A stretch of 64,000 nt of DNA from Madurella fahalii (Eukaryota; Ascomycota; Sordariomycetes; Sordariales): positions 3,286,001-3,350,000 of the forward strand of contig CM056877.1 in assembly GCA_029876055.1 (NCBI GenBank), in the 5' to 3' direction. This document shows positions 21,420 to 33,102 of the stretch, piece by piece. Made by a program: the position numbers and the translations under genes. Within the stretch, counting starts at the first letter, position 1. Every line of letters begins with the position of its first letter. Below the pieces are notes generated by a model. That model was given only the letters and a program-made list of their open reading frames with translations, did not search any database and was not told where the DNA came from.

Positions 21420-22934
21420 CATGCACGTTGGTTGGAGGCCGAGCTATGTCGTTTTGTCCGTCTACCTGCAGGTACTTGCAAGAATGCTTGTTGGGAGAGG
21501 TATATCCTAGAGAGAGAAATCGTGGATTGAGCGAGGGAAAGTTGCCTTGAGGTGGTGGCGGGGAAAGCGTGGTAATTAGACAGAAGGCTTTTCTACGGCG
21601 GGGAAAGTAAAAGTTAGGCGGCTGCTTCCATGTAGCAAGCCAGGCACATTATGTACTGCGAGCGTGCAGGCGCTTGAAGTATGAGGCAGGGCATGCGTGG
21701 GCCTGGGAACCTGTTCACGACAGGGGATTCGTTGTCTTCGCTTCAGCTAGAGCGAGACGGCAAAGGGACGGAACTACCGCGTATATCAAGTAGCTCGGTG
21801 CCCCCTATTCCTTGCTGCTGGTGGCGCCAGCAGTGTGACAATATGGATGAGGAGCCTGGTCGTATAGAAAGGAGGCCACGGATCGTTGTATGAGGAGGGG
21901 ACGAGGCGCGTACTGCCTGCTCTATAGCCGCGCTGATACATAACTGCGCCGGTATTAGGTTGGTTCCCGCACTCATCGCCAGCATACGACCTGGACTGGC
22001 AATCCGTTTTCAGGCGATATCGGCGCCGTAAGGGGTCGTGAACCCTGAGAGTAGCGCGTATACTCGTTGCCAGGCCCGCTCCTAGCTCGCGTGGCTCTGT
22101 TGTATGGTCGAGGCTTCCGTTCTACGAAGAGCATCAGGGTCGGCTGGGTCAGTCCGTATAGGTCACGGTCGCGTCCAGTTCGATGTTGGGTAGCTCATTT
22201 AGGTTGACAAGCGCTGGGGCCGGGGCCGGTACTCGGAACGCGAATACGCTAGGTTACTAAGTCCATATCGAAATATTCTGGCTGAAAGATTCCTCCTAGG
22301 CCGAAGTGACCGGCCCGCAATATAGCCGTCGAATTTGGCCTAGTCGAGGACGAATGGCCTGTAGGGTCGGCATCCTTCGGCACATATGAACACGAAAGCG
22401 GCCATTAGCCAAGACGTGGAGGGAGGGGAGGGTCACAAATACATTTAGTTGGCTAAGAGCGGGTTCACAACGCGTTGGTGAAACTGTAGTCACAAGAAGG
22501 CGGCATTAGATTCACACCACAGCAAAAGTCGGAAAACGGAATTGAAAAACGGAGAGATAAAAACTAAGTGCGAACGCGTTCCCTACCGTTTTAATCATCA
22601 GAAAACGTTCCTGCACGTGACCAGAGCTCTACTGAGTCAGCAGCTCGACCCGAAATGAAAGTGAAAAATTAGTTCCTGATTCACGTTCACGGCCTCCCTA
22701 CAATAGCGACATCTTCTTGTCTTCGTTGTTGTTCAAAGGGGGCGGTTTCTTGTTCCCAGAGCGACCAGTTTTGGACCCTTTTGAGCGGACAGAGATGATT
22801 TATGAGCATAATTGAAGGAATGGTGGTGATAGGCAACAGCTTTGGCAATCTACCCTGCGGCATGTGCGCCCTACGTGTTGGCCACCCTGCCTTTCTTGAA
22901 TCGCACATCTTTTTCCTTTTTTGCATCTGCAATT
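21420..22934. other. Decayed GC-rich region, possibly mobile-element coding
   Basis: On the minus strand a frame punctuated by TAG/TAA codons runs from about 22340 to 21750 and contains QLCISAAIEQAVRASSPPHT. It may extend the pseudogene at 20530-21369. No family is recognisable. The last 350 bp is AT-richer promoter-like sequence for the 22935 gene. Confidence 0.3.
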
Positions 22935-23591
22935 ATGGATCAACTGCAGGAAATTCTGGGAGTAGAGGGGGCCGATAAAGTCCTCGCTGCTGCTGCTAGG
23001 GCCAATTCCACCAACGCCTTACCTCATTTCGTCAACGACGCTCCCCCACCCCAAGAGCCTATCCAAACCTATATCACCGAGATTAAAACGCAGCGTGCCC
23101 TCTTCGACGAGTTTCGAGCGTTTTCCCAGCATTATAGCACGGCATTAAATGCGACAGTATTCGCCGCGTTTATAATCGCACCTATCTCGGAGATTCGCAA
23201 TTTTTTTTGCAAATCGTCCGTAATTCTACGCTACCTAGCTGGGATCTCCTGCGGGTTGCGGCTCTCTGTGGAGCAGCCGATGTCACCGACCTATTACGAC
23301 TACGAAGACACGGATGAGCATGGCTACGATGAAGCTGTGGCCGCTAAGCAGCGTGCCATCACTGCCGGACAGGCCGTCACCATTGCTGGACAAAGCTCTA
23401 TGTTGGCTAAGGGGGAGACGAAAGGGGAAACCCCGGCTAAGGGCAAGGAGGAGGCGAAGGAGGAAATCACTACTAAGGAAGCTAGTAAGGAAAAGGAGGA
23501 GGGCAGAGCTGTTGATAATACTTCCTGCAGTAACCATGGTAGCGATGTCGATGACGACGATGTGGGCGGCTCAAAAGCCCGTCGCAGTTAG
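22935..23591 (+). CDS. Hypothetical protein with Lys/Glu-rich C-terminus
   Basis: ATG at 22935 opens MDQLQEILGVEGADKVLAAA. The frame is open to 23591 (218 residues), with a helical N-terminal half containing EIKTQRALFDEFRAFSQHYS and a charged low-complexity tail (KGETPAKGKEEAKEE) ending in an aspartate run. An in-frame open stretch upstream lacks an ATG. No known domain. The tail suggests a disordered region; a nuclear or chromatin role is only a guess. It could also be an accessory ORF of a transposon. Confidence 0.4.
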   Translation: MDQLQEILGVEGADKVLAAAARANSTNALPHFVNDAPPPQEPIQTYITEIKTQRALFDEFRAFSQHYSTALNATVFAAFIIAPISEIRNFFCKSSVILRYLAGISCGLRLSVEQPMSPTYYDYEDTDEHGYDEAVAAKQRAITAGQAVTIAGQSSMLAKGETKGETPAKGKEEAKEEITTKEASKEKEEGRAVDNTSCSNHGSDVDDDDVGGSKARRS

Positions 23592-25092
23592 AACACGGGA
23601 CAAATTATTACAAGCCTTCCACAGCCTCACAATCAAGGGCAAGGGTTCGAAGGCGCCCTCGGCGACGACTATGTTTGCTCCATCTACTATCCTAAATACT
23701 AAGCTGGGATATTGTGCACCATCCTGAATTTTGAGCTGGGATACTGTATACTATCCCAGGGTATGTACTAGTATATTCTAAGCCCAAATTCAGGGACCTA
23801 TTTGCCCCAGATTTAGGCTGTTTAATGGAATGTTTAAAATACACTACTTCTAAGAATCTAGCTAGATGTGTGTATGTGATATGTAGGTGTACTTTTGCCA
23901 AGGCTATAATTTGGGCCTGTTTGGGTCCTAGGACGATTAACCGAAAAGGGGAAAATAAAGAGTGATGTGACATGTCCGAATTTGAACCTTTTTTTGCCGG
24001 ACTGTATCGCAATCTTATGATGGCATGGCCCTGCTTGGCAAACAGTCCCTCTATCTATGTTTGTGTGCGTGAGTGCTGTGTTAAGAGTGGTTTTCCATGT
24101 CGGGAAGGAAGGTGGCTAGGGCACGCTTTTGCAGGGTCCCTTCAAGGGTGTTCAAGAGGTGCAGTGCCCGGGTCCCCACCACTTTGCTGTCGGTCTTCAC
24201 CCTGGTCTCCCCGGGCCATCACGCTTCCGAGGCGTGCGGAGTACAGGAAGGTAGGTAGCACCCCTCCTTTGACCGTTGTGACCGCTTCCCAACCCGCCGC
24301 CCGGCGAGCCCAACGTGCTGTCAACACTGGACCAAGACTCTTTGCAACCAAGCTATCGTCTGGAGCCTGCGAGTTGCCGGGACAAGTAGCAACTAATGCC
24401 CCCGGCGAGGAAAAGACCGGGCCAAAGACAAGCTCCGCCGAGACAAGCGGTAAGCAGCGCCACGGTTGCAGCGGCAGGGGCTTGGGCATATCCTCGTTCG
24501 GCAGCGATGCCTTGCTAGTTCCGATGATGGGTCGAAGCCGGCCTCTGAGCTTATACGATGCTTCTCTCGCGCAATCCTGGGCGTTCCTCATCATTCGGTA
24601 GCCGTCTTTGAAGCCCTCATACGATTCCAGATCGGCAGATGCGACGCGATGTTGGTGATAGCGCCCCTCCGAGTCGGCTTAATGCGCATAGGTATCTAGA
24701 AGACTGCCGTCGGTGGTGGTGACGTGGGCGTCGGGGTGAACTTGTTAGAGGCCCCATTCCTTCACAGGAGTTCCTGAGGCACCGCCCTGCATACAGAGGG
24801 ACCGTTTTTGGGCTCTTCGGTAAAAATTGCACCTTCTAGCAAGGCAGTGCTGTGTGCTATAGGTGTTTCAACGAGTAGATATTAGCCGAAGCTGAGCCGG
24901 GGCTGATCTGGACTGACCAAAGGTGACCAGGGATCACGTGGCCATGAGAATGAGCGGCCGTTGATTTTGGGGTGTTATAACAACATGCTTCCGGTTGCAG
25001 ACAGTTGTGGCGAGAAGGCCGGGGTAGAGCCGGATTGCTCTAGGACGCACGGCAACCGGGGCTGTGCCTTTCGGAAAGCCTACTGTACCTAC
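23592..25092. other. Intergenic; short repeat at 23695-23760
   Basis: Two imperfect copies of AGCTGGGATA(T/C)TGT(G/A)(C/T)A(C/T)(C/A)ATCC lie 43 bp apart near 23700. The 24.0-24.7 kb part is GC-rich with open frames on both strands (210 and 150 codons overlapping), which I regard as artefacts. No gene is supported. Confidence 0.35.
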
Positions 25093-25094
25093 TA

Positions 25095-25125
25095 CAGTGA
25101 GGGGTTAAAAGTCTAGGGCCACTCC
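25095..25125 (+). repeat. Left terminal inverted repeat of the mariner element
   Basis: Pairs with 26453-26483; TpA-shifted relative to the right end, so this end has taken more RIP-like changes. Confidence 0.88.
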
Positions 25126-25239
25126 GCATTTGACCAGCCACCCACATTTTAACCACCCTACTTTAACAAAGGATATCTCAACAACGGCTAATCGTAGTGC
25201 AAAACTAATGATATTTGCTAGCAGCTATATCTCTGAGCT

Positions 25240-26382
25240 TCAATATTTTGTATACCAACCTCTAGCTTTTTTAACTGCAGCTAAGCGGCGTGGCATCCCC
25301 TGAATTAGCTTGTCAATATATCCCTATTCGATAGCCCACTACGCCGCCCGCAAGCACTTAGTAAACTCTTCGATATCAAGCTTGTTCTTCTTAAGAGCCC
25401 AAAGATCAGGGAACATTTGACGAAGCTTCCTTTTTAGAGCCGCCCAGACGTACTCGATAGGGTTCAAATCCGGACTATAGACGGGCCATTCGATCCAGGA
25501 GATTCCCCGCGCTTAGAGCCACTCTTCCGTCAACTATGCCGTATGAATTTTTGCGTTATCTTATTGGAAATACCGTATATCATCGTAGAAAGGAAGAAGA
25601 CCCTCCTCCAGAGCTTTGATATACGATTTAGCTGTATATCCCTTACGTAGAGCATCTTCATCTCTCTCCATCACGATCAACTCGCTCCGCCCTCCTACCC
25701 AGATTGTTCCCCAGACTATTATAGTAATATTCGCCTTCACATAGTTCTTAAGGTTAACGAATCGCTTATCGAACTTCTTAAAAGGAAAACGGAATACCCA
25801 GGCAGTCGGATTCGAGGTATTATTCTAGCAGGAATATTCGTCAGAGAATATAGTCTAGATCTATTAGTAAGTTAAAGCTATACCCTCTAACTTTTAAGAT
25901 ACTTACCCGCAAAAGCTCATCAATTTTCTCTAGCCAGTCGTATACAAAGTTATATCTATCCCTCGCTACTTCGGCAGATAGCGGTATCCTCTTTTGCGTA
26001 CGCCATTTACGTATATTATATACACGGAGGCATCGTCGAATCGTAGATAGGGAGACAGACTTCCCTATCGCATTGACAAGCGCTTTCTTTGCTAGATCTC
26101 GGCTCTTCTTAACGAGTAAAATAATATACCGCTTCTCCTTTCGTGTAAGCGCTTGAGGACGGCCGCTACGAGGTCGAGATTCGAAGGACTGGTAAGAATT
26201 CTAGAGGTCGAGGGTTTTGGAGACTCATGTCGCGATACGCCAAAGAGATCGGCAACGGCCCGCTCGCTTCTACCAGTAGCTACAAGTGTGCAGATGGCTA
26301 TACGTAAAAATGGACTTAACTCCTCGTTAGAGCTGCGATTGCCCTTCAATTTGGTAGCGAAATCAGCTAAATCGAGCTTCAT
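25240..26382 (-). pseudogene. Tc1/mariner transposase, RIP-killed
   Basis: ATG at 26382 starts MKLDLADFATKLKGNRSSNE, followed by a helix-turn-helix region (ERAVADLFGVSR). Past a frameshift near 26190 come SRPRSGRPQALTRKEKRY and KSVSLSTIRRCLR, the second HTH. A probable intron (GTAAGT...CTAATAG, about 25910-25865) precedes the catalytic core: FSDEYSC (first Asp), QxDNAKIHTA (second Asp) and VYSPDLNPIEYVWAALKRKL (third acid). At least seven TAG/TAA codons interrupt it, at positions where Gln or Trp is expected. Function is the cut-and-paste transposase of its element; this copy is inactive. Confidence 0.9.
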
Positions 26383-26452
26383 TTGGGCGAATGGTAGTGG
26401 TTGGAAGATGGGGAAGGTGGACGTACGCGACGCGCGACGCGATAAATTGGGT

Positions 26453-26483
26453 GGGGTGGCCCCAGACTTTTGACCCCTGACTG
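26453..26483 (-). repeat. Right terminal inverted repeat of the mariner element
   Basis: Reverse complement begins CAGTCAGGGGTCAAAAGTCT and matches the left end at 25095. Confidence 0.88.
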
Positions 26484-26706
26484 TAATTAGACTCAGTTCG
26501 TGGACAGGACGGCAGAGGTAAGTTGGCAACGCCCACGGCATCTCACCACGCAAATGGGGAATCCTGCTTGTAAACGGGGCGCAATCGTTCTCTCCTTCCA
26601 ACGAACGGGGAAAGACGCATCGCAATCTGGCAACTAATTTATGGCTACTTTATCCTATGGTCCCGTCCGAAACCAAGCCCATTTCTGCACCCGCGGCACC
26701 GCCCGC

Positions 26707-27777
26707 TCAGTTCTCCTCCTTCTTTCCCGTCGCCTCCTCCACATATTGCATCGCGTACTCCAAATTTTCGTCGCAGGGTGGGATGACGGGGTCATCCAAC
26801 CAATCCGAGATCTTGTCCAAGGCGGTCAGATCGTGCGAGGCTGGGAACCGATGTTGATTAGTCCATGGTTCGCGTCACGTTCAGAGGGGCAGCCACCACG
26901 GCCGGCGGCACAGCTTGGGCATACCTTTGGAGTGGCTATAGGGATTTCGATCACCATCCGAGTCTTCCTCCCAGTAATCAGTGCCCAGAGAGAACCCCAT
27001 CTTGCTGCCCAGCGGGCGGGCCGACCCGAAATCGATGAGAACGGGCATCCCGTCCTTGCCAACCATGATGTTGTTCGGGTTTAGGTCGTTGTGCGCAACG
27101 CCAACCACCGAATGTAGATGGGCGATGGCCGACCGCAATGCAGCCATGAACGGTGCCTTGTCAACCTTCCCGCCCGCAAGGGCATATGTCCACAGGGTCT
27201 CTCCGTCGACGCGGCCCATCACAATCGCCGTGACGAAGCCCCTACGGACGCGGCATCCGTGGTACTGGACGATGTTTGGGTGCGGCGGGTGCTGGGAGAT
27301 GAGCTGTAAGACCTCGACTTCATCGCGAAGTGTAGTGACAGTGCCGTCGTGACCCGACGGATTTCCATCCAGGAAATCAACGCACTTGAAGAGATTGATC
27401 CGCTTGAGGTGTAGACCGTCGGTAGAGGTGGGCTCGCCAGCGACGGTAACTGGCCACTCGAGGGGGAGTCTGATATAGATGGTCTCATCCGGGATGCTCT
27501 GGACAGCTGCGGTGATCTGCTCTACGGTGATAACTCCCTCGAGCTTGTCCAAGGTGATAGGCCCGTCTGAAAGCCTGTCGAGAAAGCCTTTGGGGAAGCC
27601 CTTGGGAAAGGCAGCGTAGCCGAGTTCCAAACGGTCATCATCATCGAACGAGAAGAAAAACACACGATCGTACCACTGCACGTTCCTGCCCCCAGTCACA
27701 GTATCCCACTTGTACTGTAGCGACCGGGAATGTCCAAACTGAAGTTTACTGACGTCGACCATCTTTGACTGCGCCAT
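26707..27777 (-). CDS. Protein-kinase-like protein (fungal lineage-specific, HND catalytic loop)
   Basis: Exons 27777-26925 and 26840-26707 (853+134 nt) give 328 residues. The intron is GTATGC...CTAATC...CCCAG. The N-terminal 110 residues (MAQSKMVDVSKLQFGHSRSL, YDRVFFFSFDDDDRLELGYA) form a non-kinase extension. The kinase region has LRDEVEVLQLISQHPPHPNI, HGCRVRRGFVTAIVMGRVDG, the catalytic loop GVAHNDLNPNNIMV (HRD to HND; Asp and Asn kept), LIDFGSARPLG and SLGTDYW, then HDLTALDKISDWLDDP. No canonical Gly-rich loop or VAIK lysine is obvious, so activity is uncertain. It has no stops or frameshifts and is the intact relative of the dead copy at 16204-16590. The mariner element ends 224 bp beyond its stop codon. 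Confidence 0.8.
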
Positions 27778-27799
27778 GGTTTGTTTTGTTGACGACTTC

Positions 27800-29110
27800 A
27801 GGGCTTGCAGTCGGGCTGCGAACTTGATTCTGGATTAGACAAGAGGGAAACCAAATAAAACAAAAAAGAGAGGAGCTTGAGCCCACTTAGGTTTGTGCAA
27901 TCGGGGCTTTCTTGAGATATCTGTCGGTGGGCAGGACGAGGTTGATCCTTTATTAAGCCTGTGCTCCGCCGAAAAGCAGCTCACCGAATATAGGAGAGAC
28001 GCTTGGGGTCAGTCAAACGCCCATCCTCCCGTGCCGCAAGAGCCGAGAGACACTGGAGATGGTGAGTCGCCTGCTCATTCTGCTCATCACATTACACGTT
28101 TGATTGCGACTGCCGCTTTAGAACCTCGATTCGCCCCAATAACGCGCTGGCTAGCCGTTTGGTTTCCCGCGGAGATGCCGCCGTCACATTCTTTCTTTGG
28201 CCCTGAATTTGCCACTGCGAACGCGGCTGGAGTAAACGGCCTCGTCTTTGTAGTACACCGTCTGGAATTACTTTCTGTTTAGTTTCCCGCGGAGATGCCG
28301 CCGTCGCATTCTTTCTTTGTCCCTGAATTTGCCACTGCAAACGCGGCTGGAGCAAACGGCCTCGTCTTTGTAGTACACCGTCTGGGATTACTTTCTGCTT
28401 GTCGGCCTCCGACGGGGCAGATGGAGACCATGGTCTTTGACGTAGGGTAGTGCTGTACGGCAGGAGAGGGATCATTCGCGGCCATTTCTGGAAAAGGAGC
28501 CAAACCAATGTGACAGCTCATTTTCGGTTCCGGAATAGAGCCGTGGACTTCTTCTGAACACCAGATGCAAAACGCCTCACCAAGGGTAACTGCAGTAATA
28601 GCCAGGACGAGAGGATGACAACCGGCTTCTCCTCTCTCGTCTCTGAAGTGGGATTGGATGTGGACTACCCGCCACCCTGCACATGACAACCGGATTGGCC
28701 TTTGGTCCTGCGCCTCGAATTTATGGCTGGGGTCTGGGAACTTGCATGGATGACGACGCTTGTCAACAGGCACAAACCGAGGGCCATGAGCAAGCCACCG
28801 GCGAGCGGCCAAGCTCCGGTCAACCGCCCGATCACACATCAAAGCGCCCAAACGCAGGCTCAAACCTCAGCTCACCCTGCGTGGCTGCCGGCATATGTCT
28901 TACTTTTTGGGGCTGCTACCCGGCACCCGGTGGAGTCAAGAGCGGTGGAAGCCAGCGGTAACCCAGTTCATGTTCCGATGGTGTTGGCAGGTGAGGGGGG
29001 GAAGGGGGGATGGATCAGCCCCGCCGTCAAACGGACGGCTGAGTATACGACAAGTCGTCCCACGTCACAGCGTGGCGGGGTGATTCCCCGCCCCGGCCCT
29101 GGTCGTCTGG
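27800..29110. other. Intergenic with a tandem repeat
   Basis: Apart from the 120-bp duplication at 28162-28401, only GC-driven open frames on both strands are seen. No gene is supported. Confidence 0.35.
28162..28401 (+). repeat. Two-copy 120-bp tandem duplication
   Basis: GTTTCCCGCGGAGATGCCGC starts at 28162 and again at 28282. The two 120-bp copies differ at about eight positions, nearly all transitions. Because 120 is a multiple of three, minus-strand translation gives a 40-residue repeat containing QKVIPDGVLQRRGRLLQPR within an open frame (28508-28092), but nothing else marks that frame as a gene. Confidence 0.9.
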
Positions 29111-29425
29111 CTACCGCTCGCAAGACGCATGCTGCTGTGGAGATGCGAAGTTGGCTGCGGCTGACGTCTCGGGTGCCTGTCTAAGCTCCTCCCCGTACGC
29201 CCTGTATATAGAGTAGAGGCAGGGCTCCAGGAGAATTGACCCCAAAGTCCAACCTTCATCCATCGCAGACATCACGTCGACTGAATCAACAGAAAACCGT
29301 CCGTCTTCCTTCAAGAAAGTCCACCACAGTTCGCTTCCGAACCGAGCCTCAGTTGTCTGACTCTGTTGTGGATATCCCCGCTGCAAAGCCACAATGTAAG
29401 GCAGCCCTCCCCCAATCGTTTGCAA
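29111..29425 (-). other. Coding-like fragment, unknown
   Basis: An open frame of 104 codons with protein-like wording (FGSELWWTFLKEDGRFSVDS, LEPCLYSIYRAYGEELRQ). It has no recognised family and no convincing exon partner. It might be a lost gene piece. Confidence 0.25.
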
Positions 29426-29429
29426 CCTC

Positions 29430-30624
29430 TTCTGTTCCTTCCCGCTGGGGAACTTGAAGCTACCGGAGCACTCGTGCTAACGAGGACCGCCGCAGGTGTA
29501 TCAAAGCGACGTGGAAAATGACGGGAATGATCGGAACGCCGTCGAAGGGTGTCGTTGTCACGCGAACAGTCCACGGGGGTGTGGATTGCATGAATCCAAA
29601 CTGCGCCCTTTCAGCCGCGTACCAGGGCGGAAGTTGCGCGAAGGCCGGTGATGGAAAGGCCGGCGAGAACGCAACTAAGGGCGACGGAAGTAATAGCAAA
29701 TGAGTTCGTCACAGCGCCTCCCCGACCTTCACCTCTGGATACGAGTAGCACGCCTCGGGCCAGGATTCAACGCTGCGGCACACCTCGGCTACCTAATCCC
29801 GTCTGGGGAGCGCATGGCATGACAACCAGAGACTAGACTTTGGAGGATGGACTTGGTGTGTAGGGAGGCTTGGCACTTTGTTGGAACTTGGAAGAATTCG
29901 GGGGGAGTAATCAGAGCTAGATGTAAAGTGCCGTCGGGATTTTCCCCTGTTGTCAATGATAGATCTCAACTGTCGCTCCTTGAACTGCTGTCTTCCCACT
30001 CTAAGGACATGAACAATTCAATTCCCCAACTGGCCTCGAAGTCTATATATCCTGGGGCGGCGGCCGCTCACCTAGGAGGGGAAGCGCCACATTTTGAGGC
30101 GCTGGACAAGCCGTGCCATGTGGTTAGCCTACATGTGGCTGAGGACCGCCTGGTTCCGCTCACTTTCAATCCTCCCCATTATCCCATATGAGGCAACGTG
30201 GAGCAAACAGTACACTTCGGGCTCAGCCGCAAGCAAGGCACCATTAGTTATACTTCCATCATTGTGGTTCCCAGATGCTCATCCTGGTCATGTCCACTGG
30301 GACGAGAGCGCTCAGGTAAGCTCTGAATTGTTATATCCGAGGCGTGTAGACGTCTTCCTTACCTTGCTAGTACCTCCTAAACTCATCAGTCGTCAACCAT
30401 GCGCCCGTCGTTGAACTGCATTGGAATCCCGCTCTGGAGGATGGGAACCCTCTTACCAACCGACGGCTTCACCCAACTATGGACGGTCGCCCCCCGTCCA
30501 TGCGCTCCTTTGTTCTCATTTATTTCCATACCACTTGCCATGAAGGATTCATTAGCCTCACAGTTTGGCCGTTCTGGCCACCCAATTATTGGCCTTCCTC
30601 CTAGGGGTTGGCTCACACAGCTAG
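29430..30624. other. No supported gene
   Basis: Only short open frames; nothing recognisable on either strand before the Het-C-like remnant. Confidence 0.35.
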
Positions 30625-31425
30625 GTGCCTCACCAGGTGCCACCGGGGCTCAATCTTCTGGCTCCCCGCACCATAACTCATGCTGACCAGACCGAGCAAG
30701 TAACCCTGAACCTTCTTGAAGACCACTACGGCCCGAACTCTTCATCTGTTTTGGAGCCCGGCTTCCCCAGATTGTCCCGGGGCATCAAGAGGGATCGGGA
30801 CACCATCACGCAGCAAATGACGGCGTTGACAGGCCCCGAAGCAAGTTCAACGAGAAAGATTACGGGTCTGCTCATTTTGACAAGGAGTACTAGGTTTAAA
30901 AAGGGACATGACCATCTGGTGAAGTTGCGCAGCCAGAGGGCCCAGTGCCCACAAACCACATGTTACTTTCGCGAGCCTGAGGTAGAAAAAGCCAGGGTAT
31001 GGCTAGGGCGCCAGCTCCATACGCTGCAAGACTTCTATGCACACTCCAACCGGGTCGAGATGGGCAGGACCATCATCAGCGATTTGCGGCGATCACGCGT
31101 GCAGCGGTAACACTACCGACGTGGAGGGGATGAGCACAGGGTACTCTTTGTCCGCGGCGACCCCCGCAACGTCAAACCTAGCGGAAAATGCTCTCAATGC
31201 GGCCTGAGCAACAACGGGACGGTGGGCATCGCGAGCATCAACAAGGACTCGGCGCCGCAGACCTACTCCCCGCATTGGTTCCACCACCGCGCCGCGGCAA
31301 GGCTCGCCATACAACACACCAAGCAGGACCTGCATGACCTGCATGACCTGCTCCAAGACTGGCCGACCTTCACCATCGACGGCGTCATGTATCCGCAGCC
31401 CAAGCTAACGGACGGTCAGCTTTGA
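30625..31425 (+). pseudogene. Het-C/VWA7-like protein remnant
   Basis: The frame contains TITHADQTEQVTLNLLED, GHDHLVKLRSQ, then VWLGRQLHTLQDFYAHSNRV (the LHTLQDFYxHSNWVE signature of Het-C-like and VWA7 N-terminal domains, with Trp changed to Arg). After a TAA at 31108-31110 the same frame resumes with VKPSGKCSQCGL, SINKDSAPQTYSPHWFHHRA and AARLAIQHT, which matches the family's GKCSxGG...GGINKDSxxxxxSPH...H.xAA region. The segment between the two blocks is out of register (GMSTGYS is readable in another frame). No signal peptide, N-terminal part or VWA domain is found. In the family these are secreted or vacuolar proteins, some linked to vegetative incompatibility; this copy is broken. Confidence 0.65.
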
Positions 31426-31429
31426 TTAT

Positions 31430-33063
31430 TACTCCGCCTTGACCCTACACCCTTAGTATTAATCATCAGCATGCGTGTGAGCGTGAGCAGTGTTTTGGAG
31501 CAGGTCAAGGCGTAGTGCGCGACATCGTACTCTAAGTGCGCGCTACGGGGCCCGACCCGACCTCTTACGTCCTTCTGCCTTTCAACTAGCGCCCGGGCCC
31601 CGTCTCCAGCGCCGACATGACTGTGATTCCGACGTTGACGTTTTCCTCGAGAGGCTCAGGGCCTCAGCGTTCACATCAGCCTATTGTGTTGGAATAACAC
31701 CGTGAAGCGCCTGTCCTTGCAGCCCTAGTGGCTGACTAAGGCTCCGAAGTCTTCATCTTTACCGCCGAGACAGGCACGGAGCCTCCCCCCAACATAGGAC
31801 CGTATACTGCATTGTCAACGACGACCGATGTTGTGCTGAAGGTTCACCCGGTCTTTGGTGGCACACGGCTGCATAGTAGATGGCTCGATATTAGCTAATT
31901 ATGTGTAGCTCACACGCGTTATTGCTCCTATAGTCTTAGTAGTATTTATGATAGAGCGGTTTAGGTCCGCGCCACACTCCACCAACAGCAGGATATGATC
32001 GGTCCGTTTCGCGGAGCTGATGGTTGGAAGTGGAAGACAATTTCAGAATCGAGGTATTCCATAGCCAACTCATCCGACGTCTAAAACGAACTAACCGACA
32101 GATGATGGCTATGTATACAGTTCTAAGACGCCTTACACACCACCTAGTAGTGTCCTTCGCGGGACTTGCATAGCAGGCTTTGTAATTTATTGTGGGATAT
32201 GAAATTGTGCCTCCTTAACTTAGCAGATGTCTGCCTAGTCGTCGTGTTACTCCGGAGAAGCCATCCCGGATGAACCCCACGCTAATAAATCAACTATATC
32301 CTCTCATTGGATTGATAGATAATTTATTGAACCACATGGACCCGGCCCATCAATATCAGTCGCATCAAAATTTTACAGCGCCCGAACACCCGCTTGCCAG
32401 GCTGAAATGATTGTACGGCCGCGCAACTGACTGTAAGAGTGACTAAAATCGAGATATAGCCAATCACAAGAGAGTAACAAACTGCCGGCTTGGGTGGCGT
32501 TGCCCACGACAGCCGAACGCGCGAGGGAGGGCTCCATAAAAAAGTGGTGTGAGGCAGAAAACAAACTCCGCTATCCCATTCGCCCAATTTCGGTCAGCCT
32601 GAAATACTACCTACTATTATCTGCTTGAGTGCGCCTTAATAACCCCAGTGCAACGTGCAAGGGGTCGCTGCCCCAGTGTGCTAAGGGCAAAGTCGCTAGT
32701 TGAGCGCTACCGATTGTATATACCTACCTTAGTTGACGCCTACAAATCTCGGATAGTCGGAGCAAAAACACCGTGATTGTGCGCTTCGACAGCGCTGTGC
32801 TACAGCCCATCCGTGTAAAATTCCGTAGACCAGAGATTATTCGTGACGAGGGAGCAGCTTGGTTCTCAAGCAGGGAAGCGGGCTTAACCAAATGGAACGC
32901 AGGGAAGCTCGCACGAATTGCGAGAACGGATCACTACCTAATTAACATGATGGCGCCCAGCCACATTAAACTTGCACCAGGGTTGCCGAGATAAGCCGTC
33001 AACAATTGCCATCCCCCTGCCCGGTTAGCTGCTGCTGCCCGCCTGCCGTGCCAGCTTGCCTGT

Positions 33064-33102
<39 letters not shown>

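Larger units (their letters stand above)
25095..26483 (-). mobile_element. Tc1/mariner-type transposon, complete ends, dead transposase
   Basis: The element is 1389 bp. Its ends are inverted repeats of about 31 bp: left CAGTGAGGGGTTAAAAGTCT, right (complement) CAGTCAGGGGTCAAAAGTCT, both continuing (A/G)GGGCCAC(T/C)CC. Both ends are flanked by TA (25093-25094 and 26484-26485), the target duplication of this superfamily. The mismatches between the two ends are mainly transitions in RIP-type contexts. The transposase lies on the minus strand inside. Confidence 0.92.

Noticed and set aside
23972..24601. Overlapping 209- and 150-codon frames on opposite strands
   Set aside because: Both open because of GC-rich composition; neither shows family motifs or natural amino-acid patterns.
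25461..25475. GGTTCAAATCC, resembling a tRNA T-loop/B box
   Set aside because: It is the antisense of the transposase SPDLNPIEY motif; no tRNA fold surrounds it.
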